Part shown: piece by piece, positions 1-9,253 of the stretch
Position numbering within the stretch: position 1 is the stretch's first letter
Layout of the letters: every line of letters begins with the position of its first letter
Assembly: GCF_949628265.1 (NCBI RefSeq)
Contig: NC_088789.1
Span: forward strand, 682,001-746,000
Source of the DNA: Cloeon dipterum
Lineage: Eukaryota; Arthropoda; Insecta; Ephemeroptera; Baetidae
Direction of reading: 5' to 3'
Length of the DNA: 64,000 nt
Program-made: the position numbers and the translations under genes
Notes under the pieces: model-generated
The model's database searches: none
What the model saw: the letters and a program-made list of their open reading frames with translations, nothing else
Told to the model about the DNA's origin: nothing

Positions 1-1004
1 AAAGGGTTGTAGACAATTATTGAGATAAATATTGAGGTAGGCACTTTGGAATATTAATGTGTTTGAGTGTGATATGAATTCTCGGAACAGACGGAAACTT
101 AACGGAAAATCAACGGAAATTTCTGAATTAATTAAAATACGTCGAGTATTCTAATGTTTGTGAAAGAAACTTGACGCCTGACTTGTTGGGTCGAAATGGC
201 AATAAAACTTGGGTAATATGACGCTAATGTCTTGTCGGGGGGGTCTAATCGAAATGTGAGTGTACTTACAAGAGAACAAGGAAGATAATGGATTCCATGT
301 GTGTCCCGGTTGTCAGCGAATTAGGGTGGGAAAGCAGCGCTGAGGGGTGCTCAGCGCCCAAGTCGGCTGGTGTTCGGTTTCTCAAAATGACAGATTTATG
401 TCGCGGCCAATATACATGTCACGGGGTGACGAGAGAAACAACCTGCTGCTTCGTGTAGCGGGTGTAGAACAAGAGCCCCGAGGCGTCGGGATCCCCCCTC
501 TTTATACCCAAGTCCCGCCCGTGTGCACGCGTGTCTAGACATGACGCCCCATAACTCTGGCGGGTTTTTGACGTTTTGGTCCATTTGCTACTGTTTTTTG
601 TCTATGATTGCGACATCAACGCCTCTTTTCGGAGGGGGACGACTGACATGATTTAATGGGAGGTGGCCCTCGCCACCTTGAAATGACCCGCTCTTCATCA
701 TGTCTGACAGCTACGATGGCGTCGAGAGGGGTCGTTGTCCGTGCCCGATGGCACGTGCAGCGATGCACCTCTGTCAGCCGTGTCGCTTGCTCGCTTTTAG
801 GCAATCGCTCTTGTATCTACTCGGTTGGCTCGGCTCCGTGAGTGAGCGATCACAAGATTGATTTTAGTAATTCGCAAGTTGTGGTTGGCAAGAGTGACGT
901 CACGCTATGTGCACGCAAACAGGGGGGCTGGAGCAAAAGGGGGGCTGGTGCTTGAAAGAGCACAAAATGAATTATAAAAATGTAGCTCATGCAGTGAGTC
1001 TACA
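1..1004 (-). repeat. 3' LTR of the giant retroelement (partial, cut by window start)
   Basis: Matches 16610-17613 at an offset of 16609 with no difference that I could see. Identity stops after TCTACA at 1004, so in element orientation the LTR opens with TGTAGAC. Being 3' it would supply the polyadenylation site, which lies beyond the window. In element orientation the internal sequence next to it has a short G-rich run (about 1011-1016 on this strand) as the only candidate polypurine tract, and it is not a clean one. Confidence 0.93.
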
Positions 1005-2248
1005 TAAATGGACCCCCGTGGATTGTGATATTGGCCCGGACAATATCATTAAATAAACTGGATCACCCAATAAGAACTAAAAGAACACACAATAGAATAA
1101 ACGCAAAGAAAGACGAACCGAAGTACGTATATTAAGGTAAGAAGGGGCGCAAAAATGAAAAAAGAAACGAAAGAATGGTAACCCAAATGTTAAACCGATC
1201 AGGAAAACAGGAAAGAAAACGATAGACATCAAACCAAACATGAAGACAACTAAACTAAAGTAGCCACTCTGGCTGATATTTTAGGACCGAAACATTAAAA
1301 TTAAAGGAAAACGAACAACGCATGGAATAATTAAAAGGGAACGACAACGACCAATGTTGGTCGGGAGTTAGTAAGAAACGCGGCACGCAGGGTTAGTGGT
1401 CCTAAAATAAGGTAAAAATAAAAGAAAGGTGGATATAAGCGCGAGATTTTCCCGTGGGGTAGGAAAGCGAAAAATTCGCCGGCCCTGACTGTAAGAAAGA
1501 CAGGGGGCAGTGATGAGGCCCTTTGACATTTGTTAAACCAAGAACTAAAACTAGGGAGCCAGCGCGGCGCGCGTGACGACTCGTGAGGTCTGAATCCTCC
1601 ATTAAAATTATGGCGAACCCGCGGTTCCGATTAGGTGTATGTGTGGTGTAAGGCCGTGCCTTGACAAACATAAAAGGGGAGCAAACATGGTGCATAAGGG
1701 ACGAATCACAGTTGTGCGACGAGCATAAAATGAGACATAATACAACGAAAATAATAGTACGAAATATCGAGCATGTTGGAAAATGTAAACTGGTGTTACA
1801 ACGTAAAATAATAGCGTTCCACGTACGTGCAAAATTTCACAGAAATGTATCCGGTTATCGTCAATGGAATTATGATGAAATAAAACGACAATGATGAAAT
1901 ACAAGAATTAGTAAAAGTCAAACTTAACTCTATGTTAGGGGCACACTCTAGAAACAAAACTAAATTGAACAAAAAACGAATCACAATACAGGCTAGGGGG
2001 TTAAATTATATAACCTTATCTAAGCTACAGGTAAAAGAAACACCTAATTTAAACAGATTTGAGCCGAACGTCTAAAAAGGGTGTAATGCGGCTTGAAAAT
2101 TATGCTACTTGCTAACGGAAAACGGAACATATATACAATAAAATGTAAATTCGCTTGCCAGAGAAGTTTATGAAACGATGCATAATTACAGAGTTATCTC
2201 CCTGAGAACGCCAGGACTGAAATGCTATCTGTACAAGGATTGGATTAT
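1005..2248. other. Non-coding 3' region of the retroelement
   Basis: About 1.24 kb between the ORF5 stop and the 3' LTR. AT-rich with many short A runs. ORFs are under 100 codons, overlap each other and show no motifs. I see no gene. Confidence 0.5.
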
Positions 2249-3970
2249 TTAGTAGTTGCGTGGTTGGTTATAAAATGCACAACTTAACGCGTTCGCGAGC
2301 GCCGGGTCGCGATAATCGTTAGGGAGGAGAAGCAAGTATTTAGCGACGCACAGGACCTCTGGTGAGAATAGCATGATCGCCAGAGTGGGTCGGGGGGTCA
2401 AATTACCAGCCTCGACTATCATGGGGCTCAGGAAGGAACAGGGCCTGAAGGCCGGTGTACCGTTTGCATTATATAGAATGGGGAAGACATCATGGACGGG
2501 AACCCTTGTCTCACGTACAAAACACGTTGTCAGACCGTGTGTGTGTTTCGTACAGTCGATAAGTTTCGTTGTCAGCCATCGCAACTCCAGATGGGTCAAC
2601 AGTTCAAAAGATGGTCCCTGGTGGAGCCGATGTTGCAGGCGCTCGAGGGTCCTCTGGATGACAACCGCCATGGCCGCTTGTACCGGAATTTCTGGATTGA
2701 GAAGCCGATGCTGGCGGCCCAGCGATCGGACGGCCGTCCACACCACTCGTATTGGTGGTGGAGCGAACTCTGGCTCGCAGCGCAGAGTCCGCAGCAGATC
2801 ATGTGTCCCGTGGTCCCGTGTGAGTCGGACCGCCGCCTGGGCCGGGTTTTCGTCCGCATGACAATAACCCATGAGGAAGGTATATATTTCGAGGGCCTTA
2901 GTGTACGTCAAAGGGCCCTCGTCCTCTGGATCTACCAAGAATTGGTTTGCCAGTTGGAGGAAACCGCAGGCGAAGGTTGACGGGAGTGGGCCGAACTCCG
3001 GGATCGTGAAGTCAGCTGGGGCCGGCGAGAGGCGGTGCTGCAACACCGGTTGAAGGGGGTGCTCCACAATCCTTAATTGGTCCGCGCGCTCGAACTCTAG
3101 GGTGTTTTGAACGGCCTGGGTCAACCCAGGGCTAAGGGTCATCTGTGGCGGCACTCGAAGCGGAGGACCCATGAAAACGGTTTGGCTGTTGTACGTAGCC
3201 ATGGCCACTGAATACGCGATGGTTTTGAGAGTGCAAAGTCGTCTTCGCACAACCCGGGACCCTTCAGCGAAAGGGAAGTCCCGTCCTGATTTATCGAAAA
3301 GAGATGAGGCCATTATCGCCTCCCATGACCTGGCGGTGTCAAGTTCCCGCCGTTTTCGAGGATGAAGATGAAAATCCTCGTTAAATATGTTGGTCGCCGA
3401 GTTATCCAGGTAGAGGCGGGCCAGGTGACGTGGTTGATATCCCCTGGCGTATTTTTTCTGTACTGCCAATTGTTGTCCGTAAGGGTTTCTTCCCCTTTTC
3501 GGTCGGCCTCTATTGGATCTCTTTCGGGGAGGCGGTGGCCGTTGAAGTGAAGGAGACGGGGGGACCGGTGCGGGTGGCAAACAGGCTACCTGATTTGAGG
3601 TTGATGGTGCGCCAAAGATGGCCACCTGTGTGGAGGTTGATGGCGCGTCAAATACGGCCACCTGTGTGGAGGTTGATGGCGCGTCAAATTCGGCCATCTG
3701 TGTTGAGGTTGACGGAGCGCTTAAGGCGGCCGCTAGCGCCGATGTGGGGGGTGTGCGAAGGGCGGCCTGCGATACCCGACCATCAGCGTCGAAGAGGCTT
3801 GGCAGGCGCTCGTTGGATGGACCCGCTCGAGAAAAGGGTGGTCTGCTGGGCGACGAGGGCTCAGGCTCCACCTTCAGGACGAGGGTGATGGCCTCCACGA
3901 TGTCCATGGCAGGAGGGGATGCGGGCGTCGTAGGAGGGGCGGCAGGTGGAGACCAATGGTTGTCGTCCAT
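2249..3970 (-). CDS. Fifth ORF of the retroelement: basic, proline-rich protein of unknown function
   Basis: 573 codons from the ATG at 3970. The frame also opens at 4027, but those 19 codons are read through a poly(A) leader. Residues about 1-150 are proline/serine-rich and hold four 12-residue repeats of the type APSTSTQVA. A basic segment follows (PPPPRKRSNRGRPKR), like a nuclear localisation or nucleic-acid binding patch. The C-terminal 400 residues look globular and helical, with cysteines and no membrane segment. I recognise no family. Its position between env and the 3' LTR is where retroviruses and large errantivirus-like elements carry accessory genes. Complete and uninterrupted, so probably under selection. 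Confidence 0.75.
   Translation of the reverse strand: MDDNHWSPPAAPPTTPASPPAMDIVEAITLVLKVEPEPSSPSRPPFSRAGPSNERLPSLFDADGRVSQAALRTPPTSALAAALSAPSTSTQMAEFDAPSTSTQVAVFDAPSTSTQVAIFGAPSTSNQVACLPPAPVPPSPSLQRPPPPRKRSNRGRPKRGRNPYGQQLAVQKKYARGYQPRHLARLYLDNSATNIFNEDFHLHPRKRRELDTARSWEAIMASSLFDKSGRDFPFAEGSRVVRRRLCTLKTIAYSVAMATYNSQTVFMGPPLRVPPQMTLSPGLTQAVQNTLEFERADQLRIVEHPLQPVLQHRLSPAPADFTIPEFGPLPSTFACGFLQLANQFLVDPEDEGPLTYTKALEIYTFLMGYCHADENPAQAAVRLTRDHGTHDLLRTLRCEPEFAPPPIRVVWTAVRSLGRQHRLLNPEIPVQAAMAVVIQRTLERLQHRLHQGPSFELLTHLELRWLTTKLIDCTKHTHGLTTCFVRETRVPVHDVFPILYNANGTPAFRPCSFLSPMIVEAGNLTPRPTLAIMLFSPEVLCVAKYLLLLPNDYRDPALANALSCAFYNQPRNY
3577..3726 (-). repeat. 36-bp in-frame tandem repeat in the fifth ORF
   Basis: Four units near 3601, 3637, 3673 and 3709, each encoding APST(S)xQ plus five variable residues. 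Period 36 bp keeps the reading frame. Confidence 0.85.
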
Positions 3971-3998
3971 TTTTTTTTTTTTTTGTGTTTTTTTTTTT
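3970..3998 (-). other. Double poly(A) leader abutting the ORF5 start codon
   Basis: On the minus strand an 11-A run, CAC, then a 14-A run touch the ATG at 3970 directly. No splice acceptor is evident next to it. Could be a replication slippage tract or an A-rich leader affecting translation. Confidence 0.6.
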
Positions 3999-4027
3999 GT
4001 ATTCTGTTTGGGTTTATGGACACGCAC

Positions 4028-4648
4028 TCGAAATGTTGGAGGGAATGACAGTCATAAAATTGGGGTAACTTCCAATGAAATAGATAGCAATTCAATCTCT
4101 CAAAAGGAATGTGGCAAGCGAACGAGAAGGGGAGAGAAAAGAAAAGCCTACTGTGGCGGTTGTTGTTGATGTTGTGTGTCTGCGCCTGCGGTTACTTCTT
4201 AGCAAAGAAAGTGATGACCTTGCCTCTCCGGGACGGGGTGCCGGGAGAGAGCGAGTGGCTGACGCAACGGGTGGTCAGCAGCGCTTTGTCAGGATCGTTG
4301 CAAGACCTTCTTGCTTGTATGGTTAATCTGGAAGAATAGAAAGAAATTTTAGCTATACACATATCAGAGTAGGCTTCACGAGTGCCTGTTAACACTTGCA
4401 TTTGAGAAATCTTGGCTACATGAAGGCTGAACATAAGTTAAGCAGGGTGGATTTGGTAGTTTCTGATGCATATTTGCATCGGAATGAAATGATAGAAAGT
4501 TTGACATGAAAGCTTGGCTTTTCCTTGAAGAAAAGGAGAACGCGTGCCTGGGAGAAATAAAAAAAAAAGGAAAATAATAAAAGGGGGTAAACACGAGTAG
4601 ATCTGAACGCACGAGCAAAAGGAAAGAATTATGTCGGGAGGTTGGAAC
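4028..4648. other. Gap between env 2 and ORF5
   Basis: Only short overlapping ORFs on both strands with no recognisable motif. Any splice site for an ORF5 RNA would lie here; I see no single convincing one. Confidence 0.4.
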
Positions 4649-6410
4649 TTAGACTGATCTCTCAGGTAGAATGCTAACTGCGTAATGTTGGACAATATCG
4701 CTTGAGTTACTCACCGTACAGCTGATATTGCGCGTGGCTGCTTCTGACGAGGGTTGTGGGGCTAATAAGGGCGAGGGTGGACGGCCGTGGTTATAAGCAC
4801 GACGGGCTCGGGCCTGAGGGGTAATGGCGGGGGGACCGATAAAGATGATTGGTGGGTCAACGAGGGTGTCTTGTCTTTCCCGATTTTGTCGCCAACACCA
4901 GTGAGTTAATAAGTGGGGGATACTTACTGCGAAGAGACACAGGCAAAAAATAAAACAAGCGAGCAGGGCGATGTTGGGCAAGCCTCGCCCCGCCTTCTTT
5001 TCCTTGGGCCTAGATTCCAGGAATCGAGGGGAAAACGGGGATAATGTCAAACTTGTCTCTCGGATTTTGCTGCAATTAAGAGAAATATTAAAATATTTCA
5101 GAAATACCCGTCCATACCCTTGGACCTCGCAACCTGCGGGAGGGTCAATACACCCGGCATTAGAGGATGTTTGAAGGGTTGAGGTTAGATTAGGAGTCGA
5201 GCAGGCCAATGTATAATTCAGAATTGTGTTGTGAGAGAACAATGCTTTGGTCCCGAATTTTATCACGTTGGGGAGTTTGGGCGAATCAATTAGTTTGCAA
5301 AACGTTTCCGCTCTTTTCCAGTTTTTTACGAAAATCTGACTAAGACAGTGATTATCATGTTTCCTCATTACTTTTAATTTGCTGTAATATGTTGTTGAGT
5401 TGTCAAGTATTTGAAGGTCACGTTTATTGAAGTACACGAACCTGTCATTGATTTGAGAATATGCAAAGAAATCGGGGTTAAAAGAATCTTCTACATCATG
5501 TAGAATTTTCGTGGTGTTTTGAAGTAGCATTGGGTGGAAAAGGGGGAAAAATAGAGTAAATTTTGGACAAGTATTAGTCAGGGATATTATAAAAGTGTGC
5601 CCGATCTCACCGTTAAAATAATTAGTATTGTAGGATTGAAGTCGGGTGTCAAGAAAATTTCGAGGGGGTTTCAGACATTCATAGGATCGCAGAATTCGTA
5701 ATATGGCTTTCTCGCTTCGTTCCTCGTCTAATATTGTTTTCGTGTATTCAGATAATATCGCCGGGAAAATTTGAATTATAGTAAGCAGTTGATTTACCGC
5801 TTTAGTGTAGGCAACTAACAGTGGTTGATGCGTATGATTTGTGGTTGTGGATCCATCTGGATGGACTAGAGAAGCTCGCAAAGTTTGTCCCATGTGGTTA
5901 TTTAAGTAGCTGATGTGTTCCAATGAATCCGATAAACCATATTTTCCAGCCAAATCTACGAAAATCGTTATTGCATCAAGGTCCTGATTCAGAAGGGTTT
6001 GTTCATCTATGCGAATTGCATTCTCGGCGGCCCAGGGGGCTTTGGATAGAGAATTGTTTTCGTATTTTTGTCTTAGCCTCGTTGCTTCTTTGGTTACGGC
6101 AGTGGCTGTTTGATAGACCTCGCCCAATTGCCGTCGAAGGGTAATGTAATGGTGAATAAAATCGCGGATGGCTGGGTTTTGTAAATATGAATAAATCATC
6201 TGGTGAATCTCCCTGACCTTTTCCGTTATAGTTTTTCCGGCCAGCTCGAGTGTATTTAAATCGTATACATATGTAACGGTAACTGGTGATGACAACCTAA
6301 CCGTGCCAATTTCAGCAAAGGTAACGCCCTCTGGGTTCAATGAATAAGCGGTTTCAGTGCCAGAAGTCCAAGGGAAAACTACCAGCAGGCCTAATGCGAT
6401 CCCTCGCCTG
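4649..6410 (-). CDS. Env 2: second env-like membrane glycoprotein
   Basis: Open from a 3' splice site (TTTCAG ending at 6411) to the stop at 4649. There is no in-frame ATG at the N-terminus; the first leucine codon at 6340 is not a convincing start. The first codons after the acceptor encode a basic residue pair followed by a hydrophobic run typical of a signal peptide, so the start codon should come from an upstream exon. The ectodomain has several NXS/T sites and cysteines, a membrane segment near residues 456-478 of the ORF (from 6340), and an 85-residue proline/arginine-rich tail. Its N-terminal layout resembles Env 1 (a GTV... stretch, a VT strand, then D-L-x-x-L helices), but the RXXR site and LFGT motif are absent. 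I infer a diverged env paralogue that cannot fuse membranes by the same mechanism. Confidence 0.75.
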
Positions 6411-6536
6411 CTGAAATCAAAAATAAATGACTCTATCGTAAATGAAAATTCCTCGTGTGTTGTTTGATTGGCTTATGGAAGGTTTGTGGCTACATGGGTG
6501 ATTTATGTGTGTTGAGTGTGTTTGCCTTCATCGCTA

Positions 6537-8289
6537 CTAAGCCTTTTGTATGACAGGACGCTTGGACCGTAACCATTGAATAAAGCACATGAGAACGGCT
6601 GACGCAATTAGTATAACATACGTCTTCCAGTTATTCAATTTTTCCCACCAATAGGCAATTTCTTGCAAATAGAGTCTGATTCTTTGATGCTGGAGTTCTC
6701 CATAAATTTCGTCGATGCTCAAAATTTTCTTTTTACGTAATTGTTTCTGGATGGATTCTAATAAATTTTCTGCTCTAGTGGAATATTGGCTTAATATGGG
6801 TTTTAGAAAATTACTGTAATTGAACCTATTTGCCGTAATAATGGGGGCCTGATCTAGGGGTATGGCGGTGTAATTATAAACCTTTGTATATGTTGGTGTA
6901 ATCAACGAGTTGAACAGTTGTACTTTACATCCATTTTTAACCTTGAGGATACCGGTTCCTTTGATATGGAAATTAGATTGCTGATTTCTTTTCAAACATT
7001 CAATGGCAATGTCTTGACCGGTATTATTCAGCGAATATGCCCAATACGCCACCTCGGCATTTCCCATTATTTTAGTCATAAAATAATTTACTTCAGTAAA
7101 TAGCGCTACTGGGCATAGGGGGAGAACGTCGCTCACTTTATTTTGAAATAAGGCGAGCTGACAGGTAGTAGGCGGGGCGAGTTGTAGAGGAGTGGAGGGG
7201 CTACAGATGATGGGTATTTGTCGAACGCAATCTCTTTTGAATTGTTCCTCTGTTATGGCCCAATAATAATTATTGTTAAACCCGACGGCCAGCAGGGTTT
7301 GCTCAAAATTATATTTTAAGGTGACCGTGGGAAGGGTGGATAGCTCAAAGGGCATAGGTATCAATTTGTATAGGCGAAAAGTATCAGCGATTTTCAGAAT
7401 GGGCATGGTAGCGAAAATTCTAAAACCCTTACGGAGGGGGATGATTGTTTGTATAGTTAACAGACTATAATATTTGTAGAGCTCATTTTTGGGATCGAAC
7501 ATGAATTTGAAATCATTATGTTGCTGAAACTCCACGTTAAAGTTGTGAATGAGTTCTCTCAGAATAGAGGGAGACAACAATTGTGCGCTAACACTTTTAG
7601 CTTTAATTTTTGTGAGGATTAGCTCGGCATTTATGATATCAAGCAATAATCGCTGAGAAGCAGCATTATAATTGTCCTTCAATTCGTTGATTGCTAATTG
7701 AATGGCTAAACCAGCTGTAAATGAAATTTTTTCTCTAAATTGCATTATAGCTGATTGGGCGTGGGAAACGCTTAAGTCCACGTATGCAGTTAGGTTGTTA
7801 ATCATATGAACCAGTACCTGTTGGTTTAAATTTCCGTCACGGATCTTGCTATGAAGCTCATGAAATTGATCCTCGGTGGCTGTCCCGAATAGGAGACCTA
7901 ACACTTGCCCTACTACCGGCATTAGCGCCCTTTCTTCGCGAAGGAAAGTATTAATCTGTGTGGCGCTTTCAAGGAGGGCATTTAATTTGGTCTGGAGAGA
8001 TTTCTGTTTTTGGTGTATGTCGCCAGTTGCTGTTTCTAATTGAGCTTTGGCCTCATTGTACAGTGTAGTATTGTCAATTTCGTGTTGATTTAGCGCCTGA
8101 CTAATTTCTTGCAGTTCTTCTGCTGTACTATCATTAATCTGAGTGAAAGTATCTTTTAAACGGTCTAGCTTCCAATCTAAAGCGATAGTTACGTGCGCAC
8201 TGGCCACGTGCATATTATCTATGGGTACTATAACAGTACCCTGGTTAATCGAGGGTTCCATTCTGTGGTAGCCATGGATCCTCGAGATC
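6537..8289 (-). CDS. env: Env 1: class-I-like fusion glycoprotein of the errantivirus/baculovirus-F type
   Basis: The ORF is 574 codons from the ATG at 8261, and the frame is open back to a good 3' splice site (TTTTGTTTTAG ending at 8290). As in other insect env genes, a spliced RNA with an upstream start and signal peptide is likely; none is encoded here. A furin-type RXXR site (REER, residues 108-111 of the ORF) is followed by a hydrophobic stretch and then LFGTATED, matching the fusion-peptide region of baculovirus F and gypsy-type Env. Next come heptad-rich helices, a cysteine-containing middle, a membrane anchor near residues 547-563 and a short basic tail. Role inferred: envelope protein for membrane fusion. 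It is uninterrupted. Confidence 0.85.
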
Positions 8290-8650
8290 CTAAAACAAAA
8301 ATATATCCATTGAGAGTGAAAGTCCGTCTGATGAAGCCCGTATTTAATTGTATCAATGCCTGAAAGATAGCCGTGAATGTGTTTTGTTTGTATGTGGTGA
8401 AGCTGAATGAAAGTCTCTCTTCTCTTGGAGGTTGTTTAGCTGAATTCCTCATGAAATCTGAATTGATGAAATTATGCGTAATCGGATTCCCGATTTGTCT
8501 CGTATTTTGAAGTCTCTTGAATTTCCCTCACATCTTTACCAGTTTGTTTTGTAGCAGGCCTGCTTTTAAAACTGGGTTTTTAAGAAGTTTGAACTGAAGC
8601 ATGTTGTAAGGGGGTAAGTTGAATCTTTGATTTTCCGCGCAATTTGAAAT
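8290..8650. other. Non-coding stretch between repeat block and env acceptor
   Basis: Contains only short overlapping ORFs without recognisable motifs. Includes the pyrimidine-rich tract leading to the 3' splice site at 8291/8290. Confidence 0.5.
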
Positions 8651-9166
8651 CTGAATTGTATATGAAATACGTGAACTGAATTCTTTCGCATGTTGTGAAA
8701 CCTGAATTGTATCTGAAATTCTTGGACTGAATTTTTCGCACAATGTAAAACCTGACTTGTATCTGAAGTACTGTGAACTGAATTTTGTCAGAAATTTTTC
8801 GCATATCGTAAAACCTGAATTGTATCTGAAATACTGTGAACTGAATTTGTCAGAAATGTTTCGCATATCGTAAAGCCTGAATTGTATCTGAAATACTTGA
8901 ACTGAATTTTGTAAGAAATTTTTCGCATATCGTAAAACCTGAATTGTATCTGAAATACTCGAACTGAATTTGTCAGAAATGTTTCGCCTATCGTAAAGCC
9001 TGAATTGTATCTGAAATACTTGAACTGAATTTTGTAAGAAATTTTTCGCATATCGTAAAACCTGAATTGTATCTGAAATACTCGAACTGAATTTGTCAGA
9101 AATGTTTCGCCTATCGTAAAGCCTGAATTGTATCTGAAATACTTGAACTGAATTTTGTAAGAAATT
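8651..9166. repeat. 62-bp tandem repeat block between pol and env
   Basis: About nine units beginning with cctgaattgtatctgaa start near 8651, 8701, 8751, 8814, 8876, 8938, 8999, 9061 and 9122. Spacing is 61-63 bp in the regular part. Alternate units match best, giving a 123-bp higher-order period. Minus-strand ORFs run through it but shift frame between units and show only repeat-derived peptides, so I do not call a gene. It lies just downstream of the pol stop and upstream of the env splice acceptor. Confidence 0.9.
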
Positions 9167-9253
9167 TGGAACATTGAAGTCGTGAATTCACAGTGTATAA
9201 ACCTTAAAAATATTAAAATGACACGGCTGTCTCGGAAACTCTGAATTTGGCAA

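Noticed and set aside
347-841. Short ORFs within both LTR copies
   Set aside because: They are the same in both LTRs because the LTRs are identical; none has motifs, and they overlap on both strands.
2373-4339. Plus-strand ORFs of up to 183 codons opposite ORF5
   Set aside because: Antisense shadows of a GC-rich minus-strand ORF; composition follows from the opposite strand.
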